The notes beneath the pieces are model-generated. The model was given only the letters and a program-made list of their open reading frames with translations. It did no database searches and was not told the DNA's origin. 64,000 bases of DNA from Photobacterium gaetbulicola Gung47 (lineage in GTDB: Bacteria > Pseudomonadota > Gammaproteobacteria > Enterobacterales > Vibrionaceae), in NCBI GenBank assembly GCA_000940995.1, contig CP005973.1:310001-374000 (forward strand), in the 5' to 3' direction. Positions 49,708 to 58,913 of this stretch are shown piece after piece; position 1 is the stretch's first letter, and each line of letters opens with the position of its first letter. The position numbers and the translations under genes were made by a program.

Positions 49708-50967
49708 TTAAAAATGCTGGTTTACGATGTATTCGGCATATTCACTGGTGAAGCCCACGCAGCTGAAATTGAGGATCTCGCCGGCGTAGAAGGTGTGCTG
49801 GTTTCCCTGTAGCTGATTGAGCTTGTCGTAAAACCCCTTGTTAAGCTCATCGGTTTCGACGTGGGGAAAGTATTTCCAATGAATGAATTGATGGACAGAC
49901 TCTATTTCGCCACCCATTTGATGGACAAACGTTCGCAGGTTGTCGGTGACTTCTTTTTCGCTGATGTTTTTATCGGTTAGAACATAAAAAGAGTAGACGG
50001 GCTGCCCGGCATGACGGTAGTACCAAAATACGGGGTGGCCTTCTCGCTCTCGACAAAAGTTCTCTGGCACGTAGCCGGTTTTTTCAACAAAATTGTTAAC
50101 CGTGCAAAGAATGGTTTGGTAGTCCAGGTACTGGATTTTTTTAAACAGTGTCTGCTCTTGCAGGCTCAAGTCCATAAACAACGCGGTTTCGTCCAAAGGC
50201 GTTGTCACAATCAGTTTGTCGAACTCTTCTCTCCCGGACTCTGTGTCAATTGTTATGGTTTCAGCCCGGCTGATTTGGCTTATTTCTGCCTTGAATCGAA
50301 CATCATGCTGTCTGGCGACACGGGTCCATAGCCCCTGTATGCCGTTGGGAAAGGTGTACACTTGATTTTTTAAGTAGGCAACAATCGTTTTCCAGTTGAC
50401 GTACTTAAGGACATAGGCGGTTGGCACATGATCGGAATAACAGTAGCCAAAGCTGGAGAGAAATAAACTGAAGACATTGGCTAAATCACTAATTTTGTAT
50501 TTTTTTGAAAATTGATCAAAGGGCAAGGTAATTGCCGGGGAAAGATTGCGAAACCCGGGGGACGCCAGCTCGTTGTACCGTTTGAGTATACGCCGATAGC
50601 GAAAGAACAGTTGCCAAAGCACTTTGAGTTTGAGCGCCAATGACTGCGAAGGGATGGGCTGGCCGTTCTGGTCAACGAAGATACTCTGGCCAAAATGTGC
50701 CCGTTCAAAGGGGATCGCATACTTTTTCGCCAACCGAAGAGGCACGGTGTTATTCTCGGTCAAAATTCCCGCCCCAAGTTCATAGGTTTTTGCGGCGATA
50801 TCGACACTGAGGCATTTTCCGCCGGCATGATCGGTGCGCTCAAAGACAGTGATATGCTGATAGCCTTTTTGTTTCAGAGCTTCAGCAGCAGTGAGCCCTG
50901 CCGCGCCAGCCCCTAGGATGGCAATGCGCTGATTCAGATCTATCTCATTGTTTTGTTGACGGTCCAT
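49708..50967 (-). CDS. FAD-dependent amine-oxidase-fold oxidoreductase
   Basis: A 419-residue flavoprotein. The N-terminal dinucleotide fold AILGAGAAGLTAAEALKQKGYQHITVFER is followed by GGKCLSV, the GG doublet of the amine oxidase/carotenoid desaturase superfamily. The C-terminal FAD block is weak but visible (FYAGEILNFSCVGFTSEYAE). I cannot name the substrate. The ATG at 50967 gives a family-like start; the longer frame from 51096 is out of context. It overlaps the upstream RetSat-like gene by 28 bp on the same strand, so the two flavoproteins are co-translated and probably act on the same lipid-like or polyene substrate. Confidence 0.8.
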   Translation of the reverse strand: MDRQQNNEIDLNQRIAILGAGAAGLTAAEALKQKGYQHITVFERTDHAGGKCLSVDIAAKTYELGAGILTENNTVPLRLAKKYAIPFERAHFGQSIFVDQNGQPIPSQSLALKLKVLWQLFFRYRRILKRYNELASPGFRNLSPAITLPFDQFSKKYKISDLANVFSLFLSSFGYCYSDHVPTAYVLKYVNWKTIVAYLKNQVYTFPNGIQGLWTRVARQHDVRFKAEISQISRAETITIDTESGREEFDKLIVTTPLDETALFMDLSLQEQTLFKKIQYLDYQTILCTVNNFVEKTGYVPENFCREREGHPVFWYYRHAGQPVYSFYVLTDKNISEKEVTDNLRTFVHQMGGEIESVHQFIHWKYFPHVETDELNKGFYDKLNQLQGNQHTFYAGEILNFSCVGFTSEYAEYIVNQHF

Positions 50968-52565
50968 AGTAAATTTTTCTTTAAAATTGTCGACGCGCAA
51001 AGTAGCCCTGCCATGGTGCCGCCGGCGATGCTTGCCGTCATCACATCCTGCCCCGAGAGAAATAGATTGGTTACCGGGGTATGTATGCGCAGACATTTTT
51101 GCCGGAAGCGTTGCGGTGAGTGGGCGAGACCGTAGATCTCACCTTGCTGGTGGTGGGAAAAGTGGCTTGTACTGAGCGGGGTCGAGACTTCGTAATAATC
51201 GACTTTTCCTTTCAGCTGCGGAGCCACACGGTACAGCTGCTCTAACATTTGCTGTGCGAGATGCTCTTTGAGCGCATTATACTCTTCGCCCCGCTTCTGC
51301 CATGTTGTATTTTCCCATTGGGCAAACCAGCCATAGGGCACCAGAATCACCACTTCGGCGGTGCTTCTGCCGGGGTGTGCCTGCTGTGCGGCAGGATCTT
51401 TTGCCCAGGGGAACGAGACAAACGCGACCGGAAGCGGGCAGGAGAAATCCTTGTACTCAGCGCGCCCTCGGTCATGATCGTACTGCTGGGGAAAAATCCA
51501 GTAATTGCATTTGGGCAAGTTCAGTGCCGATGGCGGCTCTTTGATGCCGATATATAATCCGGCATGTGCCGTGGCAGGCTCGAACTTGTCTATGAGGGTG
51601 TCGAGCTGGTGCTGCTGGCGTACTTCATTAGGCAGCAGGCATGAGTAGGTACTGACAATGCCGGTGGCGCTGACAACCGTACTGGCGTAGAAGGCTTCAC
51701 CGTCACTCATGCGGACGCCTATTGCTTTATTGTTTTCGACAATAATCTCGCGCACATCGGCTTGGGTTAGGGCCACCCCGTCCGAGTGCTCAATAATTGG
51801 AACAACACACTCGGCGAGTTTCGAAGCCCCGCCTACAGGATAACCGGCCCCTTCCATATAGTGATTGGCAAGCAGAGCATGCATATAGAAGCTGCTCTTC
51901 GATGGCTCTAAACCGTAATCACCATATTGGCAGGTTAATACACCAATCAGCTTGGGATTGTCAGTGATTTCCCTTAATACTTCCAATGTGGTTCTGTCGG
52001 ATAGCTTGAGTGTGCTGCGGCGGAGAAAGTCGCCGAAGAGTTTGGCTAGAAACGGGGGGAGGGTTTTTTCGACATAATAGCCGCTACCAAGTTGTTGGGC
52101 TTGATCGAGTAAAGCGAAGTACTTGTCGATCGAGGCCTTGTCCTGCTTGGCGGGGAAGTATTGTTTTAGTTTCGCCTTAAGGTTTTCCCGTCCTCTCGGG
52201 AACTCGTATTCGTCGTCACCAAAGATTGCCCGGTCATAGATGTCATCGAGGGGTGCCCATTGGAGCTGGTCTTGCGAAATATAGCGAAACACCTTGTTTA
52301 GTGCAGTGCCCTTGATATGAACTTGCCCCACATAATGTAAGCCAACGTCCCAGACATATCCCTTGCGGCTAAACGTATGGGAATATCCGCCGAGTACGGT
52401 ATGTTGCTCTAGCAGAAGCACGCGCTTGCCGGCTTGGGCTAAAAAGGAAGCGGCACTCATTCCACCGGTCCCAGAGCCGATTATGATGGTATCAAAGATC
52501 CGTGTGTCTGTAGCCTGAGCCGATTTAATGTAATCCTTGTACCCTCTGCCAATCATATCGTGCAC
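50940..52565 (-). CDS. RetSat/CrtI-like FAD oxidoreductase
   Basis: A 541-residue flavoprotein of the phytoene desaturase / retinol saturase-like group. The FAD-binding TIIIGSGTGGMSAASFLAQAGKRVLLLEQHTVLGGYSHTFSRKGYVWDVGLHYVG segment is typical, and the C-terminal FLSGQDVMTASIAGGTMAGLLCAS closes the FAD fold. Members saturate, isomerise or desaturate polyenes and long acyl chains. It is first in a two-gene operon with the second flavoprotein. No phytoene synthase (CrtB) or other carotenoid gene is nearby, so a carotenoid pathway is not supported; a fatty-acid or quinone-like substrate is possible. Confidence 0.85.
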   Translation of the reverse strand: MHDMIGRGYKDYIKSAQATDTRIFDTIIIGSGTGGMSAASFLAQAGKRVLLLEQHTVLGGYSHTFSRKGYVWDVGLHYVGQVHIKGTALNKVFRYISQDQLQWAPLDDIYDRAIFGDDEYEFPRGRENLKAKLKQYFPAKQDKASIDKYFALLDQAQQLGSGYYVEKTLPPFLAKLFGDFLRRSTLKLSDRTTLEVLREITDNPKLIGVLTCQYGDYGLEPSKSSFYMHALLANHYMEGAGYPVGGASKLAECVVPIIEHSDGVALTQADVREIIVENNKAIGVRMSDGEAFYASTVVSATGIVSTYSCLLPNEVRQQHQLDTLIDKFEPATAHAGLYIGIKEPPSALNLPKCNYWIFPQQYDHDRGRAEYKDFSCPLPVAFVSFPWAKDPAAQQAHPGRSTAEVVILVPYGWFAQWENTTWQKRGEEYNALKEHLAQQMLEQLYRVAPQLKGKVDYYEVSTPLSTSHFSHHQQGEIYGLAHSPQRFRQKCLRIHTPVTNLFLSGQDVMTASIAGGTMAGLLCASTILKKNLLWTVNKTMR

Positions 52566-52666
52566 CTTTTAGTTAAGGTTGCATTATCATCAAAGTGCCA
52601 GCAAGTTAGACAAGTCCATCAATCCATACAACCCGCTAGGTAAAATCTCACTCTAATAGTAGCAGT

Positions 52667-53044
52667 CTATGCCTCAATGATTCTGAAATTGTTCCATTCC
52701 CTTAGGCGCTTGTCGTCTGGGTCGTTGTTGCCGTTACAGACTAAGCGGATACTTTGGGCCGAAACACTCCCTAAAGGTAGTTCAACGAGCAGATCATTAT
52801 TTCCCGGCGTAATGATTTCGGTGAGCCTGTTAAATACCGTTCCGTCCTCGCTATATTCGACGGTAAAGAAGTACTGACGTTGGTCTCCTTTGTTTTGCGC
52901 CACTTTCAAGGTGTGAAGCTGGTGTGGTTTGTCGAAACATAGTTTGGCCGAACTCAGAAAATGTAAAGGCCGTGACATTGTCGGCCAGCCCGTCATCCTT
53001 AAGCTTGCACTGCCTCTTGCCCCATTGAGATCTGATTTAGAAGC
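52667..53044 (-). pseudogene. truncated F5/8 type C (discoidin) domain fragment
   Basis: An open frame of ~126 codons begins right after a stop (TAG at 53045-53047) and ends at a normal stop. The readable sequence has no proper start near a ribosome-binding site. It resembles the C-terminal two thirds of a discoidin-type carbohydrate-binding module (HTLKVAQNKGDQRQYFFTVEYSEDG, then SAQSIRLVCNGN and REWNNFRIIEA), the kind attached to polysaccharide lyases. It is probably the decayed end of a larger polysaccharide-degrading enzyme. Expression as a free module from an ATG at 52996 is possible but less likely. Confidence 0.6.
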
Positions 53045-53404
53045 CTAGGGTATTACCTCGATGTGATGTAACACTTATCCTGCAACAATCACTGTAACAA
53101 AAACTGTAACACCTCCTGTGGTATCAGTTTGTGGCTTGGCTTCAATATCCCAAGGGCCATGATGTCTGGAATGGAAAGAACAGCATTCTTGTCGATTATT
53201 TGTGCTTTTTATGGCTTTTTGATGCGGTAATTGATTGTTTTGTATTCGTTTGTGTGTTTTTTTCTTGATTACGTGACTGTGCTTTATTTGCTGCTCAATG
53301 AATATTTTTCTGTAACAGTTACAGTTATGTGCGGTTGATCACTTCTTTTATTCCGGTATGTGGTTAGTATTCTTGCAAGTTTCATTCGGTATTAATTAGG
53401 CAGT
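53045..53404. promoter_or_regulatory. control region of the galactan operon with TGTAAC sites
   Basis: A perfect 7-1-7 palindrome, CTGTAACAGTTACAG, lies at 53310-53324, 80 bp before lacZ. Three direct TGTAAC half-sites lie further up at 53067-53072, 53093-53098 and 53105-53110 (the last two 12 bp apart). The half-site resembles the GalR/GalS half-site GTGTAA. The GalR-like repressor encoded at 60544 is the likely reader. No promoter could be assigned with confidence. Confidence 0.55.
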
Positions 53405-56400
53405 ATGATGTTAAATACGACAGGACATAAAATTTGGCAGTCGCCAGAAGTGACGGGGATCAACCGCTTGAAAGGGCATGCCCCTTTATTTAGCTGGCGC
53501 TCCGAGCAAGCAGCATTGAAAGATTCATCCAGCTCATCCGTAATGCCGCTCGATGGTGAATGGGATTTTGCGCTGTTCGAATCGCCAGAAAGTGTTCCGG
53601 AACAATGGCATAAGCAAGGTCTCGCAGAGAGCAGTAAAATTACTGTTCCAGGTAACTGGCAGCTGCAAGGATACGACCGCCCGATTTATACCAATGTAAA
53701 ATACCCTTTTCCGTGTAACCCTCCTCTTGTGCCGGAAGACAATCCAACAGGTTGTTACTATCGAACCTTTAACGTGCCATCAGGCTGGCAGGAGAAAACA
53801 CAAACACGCATCGTGTTTGATGGGGTAAATAGTGCGTTCTCACTTTGGTGTAATGGGCGCTGGGTTGGCTATTCTCAAGACAGTCGTTTGCCAGCTGAAT
53901 TTGACCTGTCGTCTTACTTGATTGAAGGAACTAACACCCTTGCTGTAATGGTTATGCGTTGGTGTGATGGTAGCTATATGGAAGGGCAGGACATGTGGTG
54001 GTTGAGCGGTATTTTCCGCTCAGTAAAACTGCTCAATAAACCGTTATCCCATATATCAGACGTCAATGTTACCCCCGACTTAGATGCCAATTACCTTGAT
54101 GGCAGCTTGAAAGTCGAGGTACAGGCTAACTGTGCTGATAATCACTCGGTTCGCGCCACGCTTTACGATAGCGATGACTGTGTCGTTGTGACCCAAAGCA
54201 TGGTGATGGGAACGAAGCCAATCGATGAAAGGGGAGCATACAAAGACCGATGCATGCTCAAATTAGACGTTAGCAATCCTCAAAAGTGGAGCGCGGAACA
54301 GCCTAACCTGTATCGTGTGGTTGTAACCTTGGTTGATCCAGTTGGCGGTGATGTCGAAAGTGAAGCTTATGACGTGGGTTTCCGAAAGGTTGAAGTGCTG
54401 GATGGGCAACTGTGCCTGAACGGTAAGCCATTGGTGATCCGCGGCGTCAATAAGCATGAACATCATCCGACCAAAGGCCATGCTGAGCCGTTAGCAATGG
54501 TTGAGCACGATCTTAAGTTGATGAAGCAGAATAACTTTAATGCAGTACGTTGTTCTCATTATCCTCATCAGCCAGGCCTATACTCCCTTTGCGATCGACT
54601 GGGGTTGTATGTAATTGATGAAGCGAATATTGAAACCCATGGTGTTTCTCCAATGAGGTATCTGGCCGATGATCCTCTCTGGGCGAATGCGTTTCTTGAA
54701 CGTATGATCCGCATGGTACAGCGGGATTACAATCACCCCTGCATTATTATCTGGTCGCTAGGCAATGAGTCTGGCTATGGTGCTGCTCATGATGCGATGT
54801 ACCAGTGGACTAAACGTCGTGACCCATCCCGCCCGATCCAATATGAGGGAGGAGGCTCCGATACCGCCGCGACCGATATTATTTGCCCAATGTATGCGAG
54901 AACCGACCGCGATCAAGAGCAAGGTCATAGCGATGATCCCAAGTGGTCTCTAGAAAAGTGGGTGGGGTTACCAAATGAAAACCGGCCAATTATTCTTTGT
55001 GAGTACTCCCATGCGATGGGTAATAGCTTAGGGGGCTATAAGGAATACTGGGACTGCTTTAGGAAACACAAGCGTCTTCAGGGCGGCTTTATTTGGGACT
55101 GGGTCGATCAGGGCTTGGAAAAAACCAGTGATGATGGCCTGCAGTACTGGGCTTATGGGGGGGATTTCGGTGATGAAATCAATGACCGCCAGTTCTGCAT
55201 TAATGGCCTGGTATTCCCCGACCGCACTCCTCACCCTTCACTACTTGAGGCCAAGCGAGTACACCAGCCTTTCCAGTTTGAGGTTGTTAGTTTCCAGCCA
55301 CTTACTGTCAAGGTGCACAGCGAGCACTTATTTGTGGCAACAGCTGACCATTACCTTTCATGGAAAATCCATAGCGAAGGTGAAGTAATTACAGCGGGTG
55401 AGCAGGACTTGCATCTGGCACCAAATAGCTGTGGTGAATATGTGCTGGCCGAGCAGTCTGTTGATATGTCTCAGCAAGCCTACCTTGATATTTCGGTGGT
55501 GCAACGCGGTGAAACCCGTTGGTCGCCAGCGAACCATACGGTTGCCCAGCATCAATGTGCTCTGCCTAAGAAGTTGCCGAGTGAACTTGCCGTGTCTAAG
55601 AGCTCAAGCAATGCTGCTTTTACCGAAACAGAGACAAGCTGGCAAGTGATGTCGGCAGGGCAGAGTTGGGAGATTTGTAAATCGACAGGTTTGCTCACGC
55701 AGTGGGAGAAGGATCAGGTACCGCAGCTCTTTTCACCTTTGGTTGACAATTTCTTCCGCGCTCCAATAGATAATGATATCGGTATCAGTGAAGTGGACTA
55801 CCAAGACCCAAATGCCTGGGTGGTTCGTTGGCAGCAGGCTGGACTGTTTGACTTGAGCCATCGTTGTCTGTCACTGGAGGTTTTGCCAGAGCGAGGTGAA
55901 GTGATTGCCCATCATGGCTACTCGAGCAAGGGCAACTTGTTAATCACTACCTGCTGGACATGGCATTTTGTCGGGAATGGTGAGGTGAGAGTAAATATTG
56001 ATGTCAAATTGGATCCGGCTTTGCCTCCGATGCCGCGTATAGGCGCCGTGATGCGCTTGAATACCGCACCTGAGCAAGTCATGTGGCAAGGGCGGGGTCC
56101 TCACGAGAATTACCCGGATCGCAAGGCAAGTGCTGACATTGGCCGTTGGCTACAGCCATTAACACAGATGCATACGCCATATATTTTCCCTAGCGATAAT
56201 GGGTTGCGCTGCGATTGTACCAGCCTGCAGCTTGGTACGGTCGAAGTTGGTGGGCAATTCCATTTCAGTGTCTCGAAATATGGACAACAGCAATTAGCCG
56301 AAGCCAAACATACCTTCGAGCTTCAGCCGCATGATGGCTTGTATGTGTATATTGATGGTTTCCATATGGGGCTTGGCGGTGATGATTCTTGGACGCCGAG

Positions 56401-56461
56401 TGTACTACCGAAATATCGACTAGAACAGCCTGAATATCAGTGGGCTATCACTTTGAAATAA
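53405..56461 (+). CDS. lacZ: GH2 beta-galactosidase
   Basis: A 1018-residue enzyme with the full LacZ five-domain architecture: jelly-roll sugar-binding domain (WQLQGYDRPIYTNVKYPFPCNPP), two Ig-like domains, the TIM barrel and the C-terminal beta-sandwich (Bgal_small_N, including MWQGRGPHENYPDRKASADIG). The acid/base is in IIWSLGNESGYG (E455) and the nucleophile in ILCEYSHAMGNS (E533); E. coli equivalents are E461 and E537. No signal peptide, so it is cytosolic. It is the first gene of an operon with MelB, a porin and a secreted galactanase, so its natural substrate is probably a beta-linked galacto-oligosaccharide rather than lactose. Confidence 0.96.
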   Translation: MMLNTTGHKIWQSPEVTGINRLKGHAPLFSWRSEQAALKDSSSSSVMPLDGEWDFALFESPESVPEQWHKQGLAESSKITVPGNWQLQGYDRPIYTNVKYPFPCNPPLVPEDNPTGCYYRTFNVPSGWQEKTQTRIVFDGVNSAFSLWCNGRWVGYSQDSRLPAEFDLSSYLIEGTNTLAVMVMRWCDGSYMEGQDMWWLSGIFRSVKLLNKPLSHISDVNVTPDLDANYLDGSLKVEVQANCADNHSVRATLYDSDDCVVVTQSMVMGTKPIDERGAYKDRCMLKLDVSNPQKWSAEQPNLYRVVVTLVDPVGGDVESEAYDVGFRKVEVLDGQLCLNGKPLVIRGVNKHEHHPTKGHAEPLAMVEHDLKLMKQNNFNAVRCSHYPHQPGLYSLCDRLGLYVIDEANIETHGVSPMRYLADDPLWANAFLERMIRMVQRDYNHPCIIIWSLGNESGYGAAHDAMYQWTKRRDPSRPIQYEGGGSDTAATDIICPMYARTDRDQEQGHSDDPKWSLEKWVGLPNENRPIILCEYSHAMGNSLGGYKEYWDCFRKHKRLQGGFIWDWVDQGLEKTSDDGLQYWAYGGDFGDEINDRQFCINGLVFPDRTPHPSLLEAKRVHQPFQFEVVSFQPLTVKVHSEHLFVATADHYLSWKIHSEGEVITAGEQDLHLAPNSCGEYVLAEQSVDMSQQAYLDISVVQRGETRWSPANHTVAQHQCALPKKLPSELAVSKSSSNAAFTETETSWQVMSAGQSWEICKSTGLLTQWEKDQVPQLFSPLVDNFFRAPIDNDIGISEVDYQDPNAWVVRWQQAGLFDLSHRCLSLEVLPERGEVIAHHGYSSKGNLLITTCWTWHFVGNGEVRVNIDVKLDPALPPMPRIGAVMRLNTAPEQVMWQGRGPHENYPDRKASADIGRWLQPLTQMHTPYIFPSDNGLRCDCTSLQLGTVEVGGQFHFSVSKYGQQQLAEAKHTFELQPHDGLYVYIDGFHMGLGGDDSWTPSVLPKYRLEQPEYQWAITLK

Positions 56462-56476
56462 TAAATAAACAAAACT

Positions 56477-56498
56477 GCCTGCCTAGAAATAGGCAGGC
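56477..56498 (+). other. intercistronic hairpin (lacZ / melB)
   Basis: GCCTGCCTA and TAGGCAGGC pair perfectly around GAAA and are followed by GTATTTT, in the 69-bp junction. It may act as an attenuator or 3'-end stabiliser for lacZ RNA. Confidence 0.6.
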
Positions 56499-56530
56499 GT
56501 ATTTTCAATCCATATAACAAAGGTTACATT

Positions 56531-57883
56531 ATGTCTGAAGGCGTAATATCGTTAAAAACTAAAGTGTCTTATGGCTTAGGGGCTTTAGGTAAAGACTTTG
56601 CTTGTTCGATTATTTATATATTCCTGATGTTTTATTATACCGATGTTGCTGGTATTCCTGCGGCATTTGTCGGTACACTATTTTTAGTCGCCAGGTTTGT
56701 TGATGCCGTAACAGACCCTATTATGGGAATGGTGGTAGATAATACCCGTTCACGATTTGGTAAATTTAGGCCTTGGATTGTCATTGGCACCTTAGTCAAC
56801 TCGGTATTTCTGGTGATGGTGTTTAGCACCCATTACTTCGAGGGGATGGCTTTATATGTCTACGCCACGGTTACCTATATACTCTGGGGTATTACCTATA
56901 CCATCATGGATATTCCATATTGGTCGATGATTCCATCCATGTCGAAAGAACGGGCAGAGCGTGAAAGGCTGGTGGTATGGCCGCGCCTGTTTGCCAGCTT
57001 TGCTTGGATGTTAATGGGTACTTATGGCCTCTATGTGGTTGGTTTCTTTGGTGGTGAAGACAAAGGCAGTGGCTTTTTATACTTGAGTCTTGCAATTGTC
57101 GTTGCGTTTATTGCCAGTGCGCTCATTACTTTCTTTAATGTCAAAGAAGTCATAAAAGATAAAAAAGTTACCACCGAAAAATTTAGTCTTCATGATGTGA
57201 AGAAGATTATTAGTGAAAACGACCAGCTTAAATCTCTCATCGGCGTTGTCTTAAGTTTTAATATTGCCATCCAGCTGGTTGGTGGATTTGCTATTTACTA
57301 CTTTACTTATGCTATTGGCCGAGAAGACTTATTCCCGATGTTTGCACTACTTTCGGGTGTGGCTGAAATTGCCGGTGTATTTTTATTCCCTCGCTTGTGT
57401 AACATCATTAATCGAAAGCATATGTGGTTGGTGGCATGTGGCTTCCCAATGCTCTGTAGCGTAGTACTTATTTTTACTGGCCTGTTCGCGCCAGAAAATG
57501 GCATTTTGGTTGGTGTCGCCGGTGCGGCATTGAAATTCGGTGGCGGTCTATCCAATGGTCTTTCAACGGTTATGCTGGCAGATGTTGTGGATTATGGTGA
57601 GTATAAAACTGGCCACCGCAGCGAAAGTATTATCTTCTCGGTTCAGACTATGTTGGTGAAATTCGCCGGGGCCCTGTCAGGCTTTTTCGTGGGTATCGGA
57701 CTTACCATGATTGGCTACGTTCCGAATGTTGAGCAGGCAGCTGAAACAATTCTTGGCTTGCGCATCTTGATGATTGGTATTCCGACATTGTTGGTCGCAA
57801 TGAGTGCATTTATCTACGTCAAAACATATAAGTTAAACGGCGAATACCAGCGTATGGTCGTTGAAAAAATTACAGCAGTATAA
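56531..57883 (+). CDS. MelB-like glycoside:cation symporter (GPH family)
   Basis: A 450-residue carrier of the glycoside-pentoside-hexuronide family with 12 hydrophobic segments, strongly MelB-like throughout: SYGLGALGKDFACSIIYIFLMFYYTDVAGI, FLVARFVDAVTDPIMGMVVDNTRSRFGKFRPWI (including the cation-site aspartates), YILWGITYTIMDIPYWSMIPSM and MLADVVDYGEYKTGHRSESIIFSVQTM. It imports galactosides with sodium or protons. Here it probably takes up galacto-oligosaccharides for LacZ. Confidence 0.93.
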   Translation: MSEGVISLKTKVSYGLGALGKDFACSIIYIFLMFYYTDVAGIPAAFVGTLFLVARFVDAVTDPIMGMVVDNTRSRFGKFRPWIVIGTLVNSVFLVMVFSTHYFEGMALYVYATVTYILWGITYTIMDIPYWSMIPSMSKERAERERLVVWPRLFASFAWMLMGTYGLYVVGFFGGEDKGSGFLYLSLAIVVAFIASALITFFNVKEVIKDKKVTTEKFSLHDVKKIISENDQLKSLIGVVLSFNIAIQLVGGFAIYYFTYAIGREDLFPMFALLSGVAEIAGVFLFPRLCNIINRKHMWLVACGFPMLCSVVLIFTGLFAPENGILVGVAGAALKFGGGLSNGLSTVMLADVVDYGEYKTGHRSESIIFSVQTMLVKFAGALSGFFVGIGLTMIGYVPNVEQAAETILGLRILMIGIPTLLVAMSAFIYVKTYKLNGEYQRMVVEKITAV

Positions 57884-57905
57884 ATAACAATATAAAGGGA
57901 AAATT

Positions 57906-58868
57906 ATGAAACACCTTAGTAGCCCTACACTTTTAGCTTGTGCTTCGTTACTTGCATCGACATCTGCATATTCGGCTTATGTTGAAATCGGTAGTGAATA
58001 TGAAGATTGGGGGGACCAACCTCAGCGTACGAACCATGTGCCATACGTTGCCTTCGAATTTAATCCAGTCGATGATTCATCGTTGTTTTTATACGCTAAC
58101 TTTAGTTATCGTCATATGGACCAGAGTGATGAGCGAACTTGGAATAACCGTGCCCGTCAGGATCTAGCAATTGGCTTGTCTGAATGGTACGAAGATATTG
58201 GTCTTTGGTGGGGACCGAAATTTCAAATACGTAACGAGATGTATGCCAATGATACGCGTCGTACCGAATATAGATTCTACAATAACATGGCGTATCGCCT
58301 AGCCGAGGACTACGAACTGATCCTTGACGGGTTTATTGCTCCTGTCGGTAGCCACAATCGCCCTCGAGGAGAGGATTGTGTCGGTGAGAACGGTTGCCAA
58401 GATCCTGCCAATAACGATCGCAGAGAGGACTACTGGGACTACTACCATGAGCTAGATTTTGGCCTGCGCACGCATCTGTCTTGGGATAAAACGTTACAAA
58501 CAACGCTATACAGTGAAGTAAGCAAGCAGAATGATTATGGTGATGATAATCGGTACTGGGAAGAAAATAAGCGAGTTGAATGGCAGCTACGCGTAAATTA
58601 TACCCAAAGATTCAATGATCTGACATTAACCCCTTTTGTGCGCTACACGTTCCATCGTGAAGCCGAAAGTGTGGGCTACGGGAATAAGGATGAGCTGAGA
58701 ATACGTGCTGGTTTATGGGGAGATTATAAGCTCGACGATAAATCAAAACTATTATTTGAAACCTATTATCAAACGGAAGATAAAGAGAACTTCGAGAATG
58801 ATTGGAATCAGCAACAGTGGACGGATGACTACTTTTTCGTAAAGTTGGCCTATCGTCGTAGCTTTTAA
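57906..58868 (+). CDS. OmpG-like outer-membrane porin
   Basis: A 320-residue outer-membrane protein with a signal peptide (LLACASLLASTSAYS) and about 14 amphipathic strands rich in aromatic girdle residues, ending with FFVKLAYRRSF, a normal beta-barrel closing strand with terminal Phe. Length and style resemble monomeric OmpG/KdgM-like porins for oligosaccharides. An extended acidic loop (RPRGEDCVGENGCQDPANND) carries two cysteines that could form a disulfide. It sits between the symporter and the secreted galactanase, so it probably admits galacto-oligosaccharides. Confidence 0.8.
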   Translation: MKHLSSPTLLACASLLASTSAYSAYVEIGSEYEDWGDQPQRTNHVPYVAFEFNPVDDSSLFLYANFSYRHMDQSDERTWNNRARQDLAIGLSEWYEDIGLWWGPKFQIRNEMYANDTRRTEYRFYNNMAYRLAEDYELILDGFIAPVGSHNRPRGEDCVGENGCQDPANNDRREDYWDYYHELDFGLRTHLSWDKTLQTTLYSEVSKQNDYGDDNRYWEENKRVEWQLRVNYTQRFNDLTLTPFVRYTFHREAESVGYGNKDELRIRAGLWGDYKLDDKSKLLFETYYQTEDKENFENDWNQQQWTDDYFFVKLAYRRSF

Positions 58869-58913
58869 TACATGATGCTCTTCATTAAAAATAAATAGTA
58901 CCCGAGATAAAAA

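Noticed and set aside
50967..51096. Longer N-terminus for the amine-oxidase-fold protein
   Set aside because: The extra 43 residues lie before the Rossmann strand, lie inside the upstream gene and have no family counterpart.
53067..53110. CRISPR-like or satellite repeat
   Set aside because: Only three short TGTAAC half-sites with irregular spacing; no spacers or long repeats.
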